Shown piece after piece: positions 55,569 to 64,000 of a stretch of DNA of 64,000 bases. Location of the stretch: assembly GCF_940670765.1 (NCBI RefSeq), contig NZ_CALNVW010000009.1, forward strand, positions 98,762 to 162,761. Direction: 5' to 3'. The notes under the pieces are model-generated. The model worked only from the letters and a program-made list of their open reading frames with translations. It ran no database searches and was not told the DNA's origin. Position 1 is the first letter of the stretch. The number at the start of each line of letters is the position of its first letter. Both the position numbers and the translations under genes were made by a program. The DNA is from Streptomyces sp. A 4/2 (GTDB taxonomy: Bacteria > Actinomycetota > Actinomycetes > Streptomycetales > Streptomycetaceae).

Positions 55569-55840
55569 GCAGAACTCCGTTCCCGGATCGCTCCGCTCAC
55601 TGGCGGAGCAGCTCCCTTTTGCACCAGACTCCGGCGAGCACCGGAGTCTCGGACTTGGTGACTTTCACCTCCTCCTCCCCCGTCGGAAGATCCCCACACC
55701 CCACCAATCTCCGAGTTCCACGGAACCGGCGAAACCCGGAAAGCGCCTGTATGCACGTCCGTGCATTCAAGTGAGCCACAGCTTTCGCCATTCCTCACAA
55801 CCGAACATAGCTCGCGGGGACGGGTATCGGCACCCGCTAC

Positions 55841-56629
55841 TCACGCGTACCCCCGTTCCGGTGGTTTTTCTCCCTCACTACCTGCAACGATGGAAGTCCG
55901 CGGACAGTTCCGGTTTATTTCGAAAGAGAGTGGTGGCACCGCGACAACGGCCGCAGCGACCGGTTCCGGGCAGCCACCGAATTCCCTGCCGTCCACCGCC
56001 CGCACGGCCCGCGCCGCCTCCACCAGCGAAGCCCCGGTCGTCATCAGATCGTCCACCAACACCACCCTGCCCCCTTCCAGCAGCCGTACGCCCCCGGCAG
56101 GCACTTCCAGTGCACCCGCCAGATTCGCCAGCCGCTGACGGGCGTCCAGCCCCGCCTGATCCGCCACCCCCCGACGCTGCCGGAGCGCCGCCACGACCCG
56201 CGCCGGAGTCCCCGTCCTGCGCAGCTCGGCCGATGCGGACCAGGCGATCCTGCGGCCCGCGTCATGGCCCCGGGCCCGGACCGCGCCGCGTGCCGAAGGC
56301 ACCGGCACCAGCAGCAGCGTCCCCGCACCCGCGCTCCGGGCCACGGCCGCCCGTACGGACCCGGCGAGCGCCCGGCCGAGCGCCCCGGCCAGCCCCAGCG
56401 CGCCCCGTTCCTTGTGCGCGAGCAGCACCGCGCGCACCGCGTCCTCGTACGCCGCCGCTCCCCACACCGCCGGCAGCCCCGCAGGCTCCGGGACCGGTCT
56501 CGCCCTGCGCGCCGGGCCGCCGGACAGCGCCCCGGCGCACTCCTCGCAGAGCGCCGTCCGAGGTCTGCCACAGCCCCCGCAGGCGACCGGCAGCACCAGA
56601 TCCGAGATTTCCCGCCACCAGTTCCGCAC
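55841..56629 (-). CDS. comF: ComF-family phosphoribosyltransferase-like protein
   Basis: 262 residues. The N-terminal double-zinc-ribbon pattern is CGGCGRPRTALCEEC. A phosphoribosyltransferase domain follows, with DDLMTTGAS near 220 (PRPP loop) and VPVPSARGAVRARGHDAGRRIAWS. The start is GTG at 56629 (MRNWWREISDLVLPVACGG). ComF proteins in competent bacteria help the uptake of transforming DNA; in Streptomyces, which is not naturally competent in the usual way, the role is unknown. It lies between hpf and lpqB, on the same strand as both. Confidence 0.9.
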   Translation of the reverse strand: MRNWWREISDLVLPVACGGCGRPRTALCEECAGALSGGPARRARPVPEPAGLPAVWGAAAYEDAVRAVLLAHKERGALGLAGALGRALAGSVRAAVARSAGAGTLLLVPVPSARGAVRARGHDAGRRIAWSASAELRRTGTPARVVAALRQRRGVADQAGLDARQRLANLAGALEVPAGGVRLLEGGRVVLVDDLMTTGASLVEAARAVRAVDGREFGGCPEPVAAAVVAVPPLSFEINRNCPRTSIVAGSEGEKPPERGYA

Positions 56630-56704
56630 GGCTACTACTCTGCCGAGGCACAAGGCATCGGGCCACCCCTGTGGATAACCACCCCGGAGGCCGGACCACC
56701 AGCT

Positions 56705-56750
56705 GGACAGCACGCCGGACAACACGTCGGACAACACATGTCGGACAACG
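56705..56750. repeat. CGGACAACAC repeats upstream of comF
   Basis: Three copies of the CGGACAACAC/G unit separated by 3-4 bases lie between the lpqB stop and the comF start. Nothing else is seen in this 194-bp gap. Confidence 0.6.
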
Positions 56751-56823
56751 AGCCGGCCGACGTGCCGACCGATATCCGACCGACGTGCCCGACACCCCAC
56801 CGGCAACTACGCTGGTAGGGCAA

Positions 56824-58701
56824 CTACCCCGGATAGACGGGTGACTTCCCTTCCGTCACCACTGTCTTCCAATTCGAGCGCGGCGGCATCCGCACAATTC
56901 CGTCCTCGTCCGAGAGCGCCATCAGCGGCAGCCGGTCGTCGTCCGAAGCGGCAACAGCCGTGATGCGATTCGCGCCCGGCAGCGGATTCACGCTCGAAAC
57001 AGAACCGTCCGCCTGCATATAACGCACCTGCTGCACCCCGCCGGCCTCCTTGCCGACCACCACGAGGCGGCTGCGCCCCGCCCAGGACACCGCGGTGACA
57101 TCGGCCATCTGCGGGGCCGCCGGGCGCAGTGCCTCGACGGCCGGGACCGTGGGATTGTCGGCGGTGCCGTGCCGCACCACCCTGCCCACCTTCAGTGTCG
57201 TGTGTCCGTCCTTGAACAGCAGCAGCGCGATCCGGACCCCGTCCGACGACATCCGCAGGCCCTCGATGCGCGCACCGTCCAACCCGACGAGCGGTACGTT
57301 CTGCGGCTCACCCGATCCCCCGGCGAACCGCAGCAACCGCGGATGCGACGGGTCCCGATCAGCCACCCACAGATCTCCACGCCCGTCCCAACTCGGCGCG
57401 GACAGCCGGTCCTTCTCCTGCTTGGCGTGGCTGGAATAGAGCAGTTCCGGCGCCTCGCGGCCCGAGACGATGGACGACGTGTACAGCGTCCCTCCGTCCT
57501 TGGACACCCCCGCCGCCCGGTGCTCGTCACGCGCCACCGCAACGGTGCTCAGCGGCTTCTCACCCGTCCCGAGCGGCCCCTGGACCGGCTCGGGATCGGT
57601 CCGCCCCGACGTGCCGCCCCCGGTGACCTGCATCTCCACGAGCCGCCCCTTGGCATCGACGAAGTACTCGCCGGCCGGGGTCCCCGAGGTGCGGTCGGGC
57701 GCGTACTCCTCCGCGTGATCCGCGCTGAGCACGCACAGCTGCGAGCCGTCCGCCCGCTCCAGCTCCACCTGATCGACCCGCATGGACGTCGTGTCCCGCA
57801 GGGTGAAGAGCAGTTGGGCGGCCATCATCCGGCACTGCCCCTGGCCGACGTTCTTCGCCTTGTCGTTGAGCGGCACCGTCAGCGCGTTCCGGTCGTCGAG
57901 CGCCAGCGTCTTGACGCCCTTCTTCAGCGCCGTACCGGCCGGGAAGCGTGAACCCACCACCGGCCGAAGCCAGTTGGTCGGCCCGTCGAGCAGCGAGGCG
58001 ACCGTCTGTGTCAGCGGATCCATCCGCGTCTCGGGGTCGATCCCCTGGCGGAGATAGACGGGGTCGGCGACCAGCCAGTCCTGGCCGGGCGTTCCGGACG
58101 TCGGCGCCGAGGCGAAGTAGTACTTGTTGACCGAGTGGTAGTTGCGCTGGAAGTCGGACAGGCTGAGCAGCAGACCGGCGGGCAGATCGTCGATGCGCCA
58201 CTCCTTGCCGTTCTGCCGGACCAGATGGATCGCGTTCCGGTACTTCCCGTTGTCCGGCCGGTAGGCGTGCTGCTTGTCGACCACAGCGACTTCCGTGCCG
58301 GTCAGCTCGAACGTGGAAGAGCCCTCCGGCGCGTCCCGGTCGTTCGCCGGACTCAGCCGGCGGGTGGGACCGTCGGCCAGCACGGTGGTCCGCGCACCCG
58401 GGTCCCAGCTCCGGGACGCGCCCTTCGTCAGATACTTCCTGGCCGTGGCGAACTGCAGATCGTCACTGGTCATCGCCTCCAGGAAACCGTCGACGATCTC
58501 GGCGGGCGCCGCCCCCTCCTTCGGAGGAACCGCGTACACCTTGACCTGCGAATCGTTGCGCTGCGAGGGATCGACCGCTTCGATGTCACCGCTGTTCGGC
58601 ATGGACGCGCACCCGGCCAGCAGCACCCCGCCGCACCCCAGCCAGACGTACATCCGCAGTCCTCGGGCGCCGCGGCGCCCACCCCCACGATCAGCGCCCA
58701 C
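56824..58701 (-). CDS. lpqB: MtrAB-associated lipoprotein LpqB
   Basis: 625 residues. The lipoprotein signal ends in VLLAGC with Cys 31. A GerMN-like domain follows (about 90-330), then a β-propeller with repeats such as VAVARDEHRAAGVSKDG and VAASDDDRLPLMALSDEDGI. In mycobacteria LpqB binds the extracellular domain of MtrB and influences MtrA phosphorylation. The start is GTG at 58701, with GGGAGGA 9 bases upstream. It overlaps the mtrB end by 11 bases, which couples the two genes. The order mtrA-mtrB-lpqB is kept in actinobacteria. Confidence 0.95.
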   Translation of the reverse strand: MGADRGGGRRGARGLRMYVWLGCGGVLLAGCASMPNSGDIEAVDPSQRNDSQVKVYAVPPKEGAAPAEIVDGFLEAMTSDDLQFATARKYLTKGASRSWDPGARTTVLADGPTRRLSPANDRDAPEGSSTFELTGTEVAVVDKQHAYRPDNGKYRNAIHLVRQNGKEWRIDDLPAGLLLSLSDFQRNYHSVNKYYFASAPTSGTPGQDWLVADPVYLRQGIDPETRMDPLTQTVASLLDGPTNWLRPVVGSRFPAGTALKKGVKTLALDDRNALTVPLNDKAKNVGQGQCRMMAAQLLFTLRDTTSMRVDQVELERADGSQLCVLSADHAEEYAPDRTSGTPAGEYFVDAKGRLVEMQVTGGGTSGRTDPEPVQGPLGTGEKPLSTVAVARDEHRAAGVSKDGGTLYTSSIVSGREAPELLYSSHAKQEKDRLSAPSWDGRGDLWVADRDPSHPRLLRFAGGSGEPQNVPLVGLDGARIEGLRMSSDGVRIALLLFKDGHTTLKVGRVVRHGTADNPTVPAVEALRPAAPQMADVTAVSWAGRSRLVVVGKEAGGVQQVRYMQADGSVSSVNPLPGANRITAVAASDDDRLPLMALSDEDGIVRMPPRSNWKTVVTEGKSPVYPG

Positions 58702-60718
58702 GGGCGGTGTCCTCCCGGTCCGGTACGTGCGTTGCAGAGTCACCGACCCGCGGCACCACCCGGGCGCCACTGCCCGGCAGCGCCGTCGGATCGGCCGGTA
58801 TCGCCCGAGCCGGCAGCGGCAGCGTCGACCGGTCGGGACCCGGCTGGACCGGCACGGCCACCCGCCGCCCCGCGGCCTCGGCCTCCGTCGCCGCACGTCC
58901 GCGCCGCGAGTCCTCGGGCTCCAGCGGTATCGGGGAGCCGCGCAACGGCTCGTCCGCCGTACGCGGCAGAGTCAGCCGGAACTGCGAACCGCCACCGGGC
59001 TCGCCCCAGGCCTGCAGCCAGCCCCCGTGCAGCCGCGCGTCCTCGACCGCGATGGAGAGCCCGAGCCCGGTACCCCCGGTGGTGCGGGCGCGCGCCGGAT
59101 CGGCCCGCCAGAAACGGCTGAACACCCGGGTCGCCTCGCCCGGCTTGAGCCCCACCCCGTAATCGCGCACCACCACCGCGACAGCGCCTCCGGCCACACC
59201 GAACCGCACCACCACGTCCTTGCCCTCGCCGTGCTCCACCGCGTTGACGACGAGGTTGCGCATCACCCGCTCGATCCGCCGGGCATCGACCTCGGCGACC
59301 ACGGGCTGCTCGTCCCCGACGACCCGGATCCGGCTGCCCTTGCGCTCGGCGAGCGGCTCGGCACCGGATATCACCCGGCGCACGGTCTCGCGCAGATCGA
59401 TGGGTTCGGCCTCCAGCGCCGCGGCGCCCGCGTCGAAACGGCTGATCTCCAGCAGGTCGGCCAGCAGCGACTCGAAACGGTCCAGCTGGTCTCCCAGCAG
59501 CTCCGCGGAGCGCGCGGTCACCGGGTCGAAATCGCTGCGCGCGTCATGGATGACGTCGGCGGCCATCCGTACCGTCGTCAGCGGCGTCCGGAGTTCGTGC
59601 GACACATCGGAGACGAAGCGCCGCTGCATCCGGGAGAGGTCCTCCAACTGCTGGATCTTCAGCTGAAGGTTCTGCGCCATCTTGTTGAAGGCCTCGCCCA
59701 GCCGCGCGATGTCGTCCTCGCCGGTGACCTTCATCCGCTCCTGCAGGCGGCCCGCGGAGAGCCGCTCGGCGATCCCGGCAGCCATCCGCACGGGCGTCAC
59801 CACCTGCCGCACCATGAACCAGGCGATCGCGCCGAGCAGCACGACCACGAACAGTCCCGCGGTGGCCAGCGTGCGCTTGACGAGGCTGAGGGTCTTCTCC
59901 TCCTGCGAGAGCGGGAAGAGGTAGTAGAGCTGGTACGGCTTGTGGTCGATGTCCTCCAGCCGCTGCCCGACGATCAGCCCCGGCTCCGGCGGACGACCGT
60001 CGACATACTTGACGTCCGTGTACGTCTTGTACGGGGCCGTCCCCTGGTCGACGTCCTGGCGCAGTTTCTCGGACACGCTGTCGGGGCTCACCTGCCCGGA
60101 CGTACGCTGCCCGCCGTTGCCCGCCCCCGCTTCCTCGGACGCGGGAGCCAGGGTGATCACGTTGTACGCGCCCTGACCGCCGCTCGCGAGCTGCGCGACC
60201 AGGTCGGTACGCCACTGCCGGGAGTTGCTGGAAGCCCCGCTGTCGGCCGTTTCGCTGTCCACCACCGCGGTCGCGTTGGCCTTGTCCTTCGCCACGGTGA
60301 AACCACCGGCGGCCTGGCTGACGGCCGCCTTCTCCTTGGCTTCGAGCAGCCCGTTGCGCACCTGCCCGATGACGACGACGCCCAGCACCAGGACCACGGC
60401 GAGCGACATCAGCAGCGTGCCCGCCACCACCCTGAGCTGGATGTTCCGCCGCCACAGCCGCACAGCGGGAAGCAGCGGACGGCGCACCAGACGCGCCACC
60501 ATCCGCAGCACGGGGCTGCCGGGCGCTCCGTCCTGGAACAGCCGGCCGCCCTGTACGAAACGCTCGCCGAGTCTCCCCCGCGAACGCGCCCCGGGGCCCC
60601 CGCCGGACGAACCGGCGGGGACGGTGTCCCGGGGAGAGGCGTCCGCCTCCCGACCGGCAGGCCGCTCCGTGCGCGCTCCCGGCTCCCCGGGCGTCGGAGC
60701 AGCACTGCTTCGGGTCAT
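58691..60718 (-). CDS. mtrB: Sensor histidine kinase MtrB
   Basis: 675 residues with a polar N-tail, two membrane helices (about 105-125 and 310-330) flanking an extracellular sensor, then HAMP. A HisKA domain follows with the phospho-acceptor H374 in DVSHELRTPLTTVRMAADV. The HATPase domain then has the N box around NLVVNAVEHG and the G boxes VRDYGVGLKPG and GTGLGLSIA. It starts one base after the mtrA stop (TGACATG). The pair controls cell-wall homeostasis and development genes in Streptomyces. The C-terminal ~90 residues, rich in Pro/Arg/Glu, are not typical of mycobacterial MtrB. Confidence 0.95.
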   Translation of the reverse strand: MTRSSAAPTPGEPGARTERPAGREADASPRDTVPAGSSGGGPGARSRGRLGERFVQGGRLFQDGAPGSPVLRMVARLVRRPLLPAVRLWRRNIQLRVVAGTLLMSLAVVLVLGVVVIGQVRNGLLEAKEKAAVSQAAGGFTVAKDKANATAVVDSETADSGASSNSRQWRTDLVAQLASGGQGAYNVITLAPASEEAGAGNGGQRTSGQVSPDSVSEKLRQDVDQGTAPYKTYTDVKYVDGRPPEPGLIVGQRLEDIDHKPYQLYYLFPLSQEEKTLSLVKRTLATAGLFVVVLLGAIAWFMVRQVVTPVRMAAGIAERLSAGRLQERMKVTGEDDIARLGEAFNKMAQNLQLKIQQLEDLSRMQRRFVSDVSHELRTPLTTVRMAADVIHDARSDFDPVTARSAELLGDQLDRFESLLADLLEISRFDAGAAALEAEPIDLRETVRRVISGAEPLAERKGSRIRVVGDEQPVVAEVDARRIERVMRNLVVNAVEHGEGKDVVVRFGVAGGAVAVVVRDYGVGLKPGEATRVFSRFWRADPARARTTGGTGLGLSIAVEDARLHGGWLQAWGEPGGGSQFRLTLPRTADEPLRGSPIPLEPEDSRRGRAATEAEAAGRRVAVPVQPGPDRSTLPLPARAIPADPTALPGSGARVVPRVGDSATHVPDREDTARGR

Positions 60719-60719
60719 G

Positions 60720-61397
60720 TCAGCTCGGCCCGGCCTTGTAACCGACACCACGGACGGTCACGACGATCTCCGGGCGCTCGGGGTCCTTCTCGACCTTCGA
60801 CCGCAGCCGCTGGACATGCACATTGACCAGCCTGGTGTCCGCCGCGTGCCGGTACCCCCACACCTGCTCCAGCAGCACCTCACGGGTGAACACCTGCCAG
60901 GGCTTACGGGCCAGCGCGACCAGCAGATCGAACTCCAGCGGGGTCAGGGCGATCGACTGCCCCTCCCGCTTCACGGAGTGACCGGCCACATCGATGACCA
61001 GATCACCGATCGCCAGCTGTTCCGGCGCGGGCTCCTCCGACCTCCTCAGTCTCGCCCGGATACGGGCGACCAGTTCCTTGGGCTTGAACGGCTTGACAAT
61101 GTAGTCGTCGGCTCCGGATTCGAGCCCCACCACCACATCGACGGTGTCGCTCTTCGCCGTGAGCATCACGATCGGCACACCTGACTCGGCCCTGATAAGC
61201 CTGCAGACCTCGATGCCGTCCCGTCCGGGCAGCATGAGATCGAGCAGTACCAGGTCCGGCTTGGCCTCACGGAATGCAGCCAGTGCCTTGTCGCCGTCCG
61301 CTACAAATGACGGCTCAAAACCTTCACCACGCAGCACAATGCCGAGCATCTCGGCAAGTGCAGTGTCGTCATCGACGACAAGGACGCGTCCCTTCAT
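60720..61397 (-). CDS. mtrA: Response regulator MtrA
   Basis: 225 residues of the OmpR/PhoB type. The receiver has acidic DDD at 9-11, phospho-acceptor Asp 53 (LLDLMLPG), Thr in VMLTAKSD and its Lys. The winged helix C-terminal domain has ALARKPWQVFTREVLLEQVWG and YRHAADTRLVNVHVQRLRSKVE. It is the first gene of the mtrA-mtrB-lpqB operon, in which the genes are separated by −1 to +1 bases. The ATG at 61397 (MKGRVLVVDDDTA) is the only good start; mtnA is just upstream on the same strand, with 15 bases between, and may be co-transcribed. Confidence 0.97.
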   Translation of the reverse strand: MKGRVLVVDDDTALAEMLGIVLRGEGFEPSFVADGDKALAAFREAKPDLVLLDLMLPGRDGIEVCRLIRAESGVPIVMLTAKSDTVDVVVGLESGADDYIVKPFKPKELVARIRARLRRSEEPAPEQLAIGDLVIDVAGHSVKREGQSIALTPLEFDLLVALARKPWQVFTREVLLEQVWGYRHAADTRLVNVHVQRLRSKVEKDPERPEIVVTVRGVGYKAGPS

Positions 61398-61412
61398 GTT
61401 GACATCATCCCA

Positions 61413-62522
61413 TTAGCTAATCGTTACCTGGCGTGACCTGGCACACAACGCGGTGAGTGCATCCGCGGTGACAGGCGAAACCGCCCCTGCCTCCGTGACT
61501 ACGGCCGTCACGAGCTCGGGCGGTGTGACATCAAACGCAGGGTTGTACGCCTGCGTCCCCAGCGGCGCGACCGGCACCCCGCCGAATTCCATGACCTCCC
61601 CGCCCGCCCGCTGCTCCACCTCGATGGACGCTCCGTCCGGCGTGGACAGGTCGATCGTCGTCGTGGGAGCCACCACGACGAACGGCACGTGGTGGTACTT
61701 GGCCAGCACCGCCAGCGGGTAGCTCCCCACCTTGTTCGCCACCGAACCGTCGGCGGCGATCCGGTCGGCACCGATCAGCACCGCGTCCACCTCACCCGCC
61801 GCGAAAAGAGACCCCGCCGCATTGTCGGTGAGCAGTGTGTACGCCATGCCGTTGCGGGCCGCCTCGTACGCCGTCAACCGCGCCCCCTGCAGAAGGGGAC
61901 GCGTCTCGTCCACCCACAACCGCCGCAACCTGCCGGCACGGTGTGCTGCCAGGGCCACGGCGAAAGCCGTACCTTCGCCGGCCGAGACCAGCGCCCCGGT
62001 GTTGCAGTGTGTCAGAATCCGGTGCCCACCGCCGGGCAGCAGCTCATCGAGCAGTTCCAGCCCCCGGAGCGCCATCTCCGCACTGGCCCCGGCGTCCTCC
62101 CGGTGGAGGTCCCTGGCCGCCGCGAGCGCCGCCGCCGCCCCGGCCTCGGCGTCCGCGCCGTTGCGTACGGCCGCCCGGTACACCTGAGCCACCCTGCGCA
62201 CCCCGTACCCGAGGTTCACCGCGGTCGGCCGCGCACCCTCCAGCAGCGCGGCGGCCTCGTCGACGTCGTACCCGCGTACGGCAGCGAGCGCGACCCCGTA
62301 CCCGCCGCCAACCCCCAACAGCGGTGCACCCCGGACCGCCAGCGTCTGGATCGCCTGCACCAGCGCGGGCACGTCCGTGCACACCAGCTCGACCTCCTCG
62401 CCCGGCAATCGGGTCTGGTCGAGAAGTACCAGGACGGGCCCCTCCGGCGGCTCGTCCCAACGCAGTGAAGGGATCATCGGAGGTCCGGCATCCAACGAGG
62501 TTTGCGCGTCCTGATCAGCCAT
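61413..62522 (-). CDS. mtnA: S-methyl-5-thioribose-1-phosphate isomerase
   Basis: Isomerises methylthioribose-1-phosphate to methylthioribulose-1-phosphate in methionine salvage. The 369 residues follow the eIF-2B-like fold: catalytic Cys 173 in THCNTGA and Asp 253 in GADRIAADG, with the substrate loop RGAPLLGVGGGYG near 64-76. It starts at ATG 62522 (MADQDAQTSLDAGPPM); the frame extends upstream without a proper start context. Its 3' end is 15 bases from mtrA, and a divergent gene lies 142 bases upstream. No other salvage gene is adjacent. Confidence 0.95.
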   Translation of the reverse strand: MADQDAQTSLDAGPPMIPSLRWDEPPEGPVLVLLDQTRLPGEEVELVCTDVPALVQAIQTLAVRGAPLLGVGGGYGVALAAVRGYDVDEAAALLEGARPTAVNLGYGVRRVAQVYRAAVRNGADAEAGAAAALAAARDLHREDAGASAEMALRGLELLDELLPGGGHRILTHCNTGALVSAGEGTAFAVALAAHRAGRLRRLWVDETRPLLQGARLTAYEAARNGMAYTLLTDNAAGSLFAAGEVDAVLIGADRIAADGSVANKVGSYPLAVLAKYHHVPFVVVAPTTTIDLSTPDGASIEVEQRAGGEVMEFGGVPVAPLGTQAYNPAFDVTPPELVTAVVTEAGAVSPVTADALTALCARSRQVTIS

Positions 62523-62664
62523 CCGCACAGTCTGCCCCGTGAGGCACCGACAATTGAAGCGGCGATGGGGATGTGCGGCCCTCTCCGTCGCCGAACAGCG
62601 CACGACACCAAGACGGCCAAACCTGCTGCCCCGACTCGTGGGCAGACATGTGTAAGGAGCGACC

Positions 62665-63921
62665 ATGAACGACTCTCCGGGTCGGGCCTCGCCCGGGTCC
62701 GCCCCCTCCGACGGTCAGGATCCGGGCGTTCCGCGCCCGACCGAACCGTCCGACCAGGGCGATACCGCTCCGAAGTGGTCCAGCAACCAGCCACCGCCCG
62801 GCCGGTGGACCACGCCGAGCCCGCCGGACACTGCGTCCGTCCCCCCTCAGCAGACCCCGCGCCGGGGCGCACGAGCATCACAGAGCGGCAACTGGGGCCG
62901 CCCGCAGAGCGGCAGTTGGGGTGGTCCGCCGCAGGGTGGCTGGGGACGTCAGCCCGACGCACCCAGGCCCGGCGTCATTCCGCTCAGACCGCTGGGCGTC
63001 GGAGAGATCCTCGACGGCGCCGTGTCGACCCTGCGCGCCCACTGGCGCGCCGTGTTCGGCCTGACCGTTCCCGTAGCGGCGGTCGTCCAGGGCTGTTCGA
63101 TCCTCGTCCAGCACTACCTGCTCCCCGACCCCGTCCAGATCGACGCCGGAGCCAGTCCCACCGAGCAGCTGCGCCAGAACATCGACGCCCTCCGGACGAC
63201 CCTGCTCGACCTGGGCCCCGTGTACGCGATCTCGCTGATCGGCACGATCTTCACCACGGCCGTACTCGCCATCGTCGTCAGCCGCTCCGTCCTGGGCCGC
63301 CCGGTGGCGCTGTCCGAGGCCTGGCGGGAGGCCAGGCCGCAGCTTCCCCGTCTGGTCGGACTGAGCCTGCTGCTGCCTGTCCTCTACGCGGTCGTCGCGA
63401 CGGTCGGCATCCTTCCCGGCCTGCTGATCGGGGGCACGGGAGGCGCCGCGCTCACCGTCCTCGGGGCATTCGCCGTGATCGCTGTGATGGCCTGGCTCTG
63501 GGTCTGGGTCGGCCTGGCCGGACCCGCGCTGATGCTGGAACGACAGAGCATCGCGGACGCCCTCCGCCGCTCGGTCAAGCTGGTGAAGGGCGTGTGGTGG
63601 CGGATCTTCGGCATCATGCTGCTCACTCTTGTACTGACCTCCGTCCTCTCCGGCATCATCAGCCTGCCGTTCAACGCCATCGCCATGGCCGCGGACGGCA
63701 GCAGCGTCACCGAACTCGTCTCGGGCAATTCGCCCGCGTTCGGCTGGCCCTATCTGATCGTCAGTGGCATCGGAGGGGTGATCACCGCAGCAGTCGCCTA
63801 CCCGTTCTCGGCCGGCGTGACGGTGCTTCTCTACATCGACCAGCGCATCCGCCGCGAAGCCCTCGACATCGACCTCGCGCGATCCGCGGGTGTACCCGGT
63901 TACGACACTTCGCAGAACTGA
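62665..63921 (+). CDS. Multi-pass membrane protein, GPDPase-membrane-domain type
   Basis: 418 residues. A long polar N-tail rich in Pro, Ser and Gln (about 1-100; SQSGNWGRPQSGSWGG) is followed by the start RPLGVGEILDGAVSTLRAHWRAVF. This is typical of the Streptomyces proteins annotated as glycerophosphoryl diester phosphodiesterase membrane domain. Six to eight helices and the sequence LMLERQSIADALRRSVKLVKGVWWRIFGIML follow. No phosphodiesterase active site is present, so the catalytic name is misleading. The start is ATG 62665 with AAGGAG 6-11 bases upstream. It is divergent from mtnA. The function is unknown; it may shape the membrane or lipids. Confidence 0.83.
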   Translation: MNDSPGRASPGSAPSDGQDPGVPRPTEPSDQGDTAPKWSSNQPPPGRWTTPSPPDTASVPPQQTPRRGARASQSGNWGRPQSGSWGGPPQGGWGRQPDAPRPGVIPLRPLGVGEILDGAVSTLRAHWRAVFGLTVPVAAVVQGCSILVQHYLLPDPVQIDAGASPTEQLRQNIDALRTTLLDLGPVYAISLIGTIFTTAVLAIVVSRSVLGRPVALSEAWREARPQLPRLVGLSLLLPVLYAVVATVGILPGLLIGGTGGAALTVLGAFAVIAVMAWLWVWVGLAGPALMLERQSIADALRRSVKLVKGVWWRIFGIMLLTLVLTSVLSGIISLPFNAIAMAADGSSVTELVSGNSPAFGWPYLIVSGIGGVITAAVAYPFSAGVTVLLYIDQRIRREALDIDLARSAGVPGYDTSQN

Positions 63922-63929
63922 TCGGCCTG

Positions 63930-63967
63930 TCGGCGCCGGGGCACAACAAGGTTCGCCCCGGCGCCGA
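63930..63967 (+). terminator. Hairpin after the last membrane protein gene
   Basis: TCGGCGCCGGGGC (63930-63942) and GCCCCGGCGCCGA (63955-63967) make a perfect 13-base-pair stem with a 12-base loop, 9 bases after the stop. Confidence 0.85.
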
Positions 63968-64000
63968 TGGACAACAGGGAGAAGTCCCTACGGTTTTGGT

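Noticed and set aside
58274..60826. A long open frame on the + strand opposite mtrB and lpqB
   Set aside because: There is no domain or ribosome-binding signal; the minus strand carries kinase and lipoprotein features.
62665..63921. A glycerophosphodiester phosphodiesterase enzyme
   Set aside because: Only the membrane-domain name applies; the catalytic metal-binding motifs are absent.

Overview
The window reads as ordinary chromosomal core DNA of a Streptomyces. It has very high GC with strong third-position bias, an actinobacterial gene set (MtrA/MtrB/LpqB, NAD-glutamate dehydrogenase of the 180 kDa class, an Rv3235-like protein beside secA, sortase-E-type LAxTG anchoring) and a tmRNA tag of the actinobacterial type. 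From memory, the order hup - malic enzyme - helD - hemD - matB/matA - smpB - ftsX/ftsE - prfB - pkaB/pkaA - sugar ABC - tagGH-like - gdhB - secA - response regulator - hpf - comF - lpqB - mtrB - mtrA - mtnA matches the S. coelicolor SCO2950-SCO3014 stretch. I cannot verify that here. There are no prophage, IS, CRISPR, rRNA or ordinary tRNA genes.

Region 1 (1-12.3 kb, all minus strand): an HU protein, an NAD-dependent malic enzyme, a gap holding a possible small structured RNA with its own terminator, a HelD/HelR-like RNA-polymerase-recycling ATPase, a CGNR zinc-finger regulator, a GNAT enzyme and a HemD-like domain fused to an OmpR-type winged helix. A tight three-gene operon follows: MatA-like protein, MatB-like deacetylase/glycosyltransferase and a membrane acyltransferase, which fits an extracellular aminosugar polymer.

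Region 2 (12.3-24.2 kb): a divergent LysR/MFS pair, in which the MFS reading frame runs through a dispersed repeat; a small cytoplasmic protein; a translationally coupled secreted protein and lipoprotein of unknown role; ssrA (tmRNA) and smpB; an S41 protease; ftsEX; a 64-residue zinc-ribbon membrane protein; a Gly/Thr/Ser-repeat surface protein with an LAETG anchor; and prfB.

Region 3 (24.2-41.2 kb): two receptor-type Ser/Thr kinases (PkaB, PkaA) divergent from an FHA plus EssC/FtsK-like ATPase, then a carbohydrate ABC importer without its own ATPase (one permease has a large extracytoplasmic insert), a methyltransferase, a large family-2 glycosyltransferase, a TetR regulator and a TagG/TagH-like polymer exporter.

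Region 4 (41.2-64 kb): a 1649-residue NAD-glutamate dehydrogenase, a HAD phosphatase, a DUF6912-like protein, the Rv3235-like protein, SecA, a GNAT enzyme, a YcaQ-like winged-helix protein, an orphan NarL-type response regulator, long-form HPF, ComF, the overlapping mtrA-mtrB-lpqB operon, mtnA and a divergent multi-pass membrane protein.

Cell-envelope and growth control is the recurring theme (mat operon, ftsEX, LAETG protein, TagGH, kinases, MtrAB-LpqB, SecA), with translation quality control (tmRNA/SmpB, RF2, HPF) alongside. Many intergenic regions and a few protein tails carry short G/C-rich tandem repeats, and most convergent pairs are separated by strong hairpin terminators.
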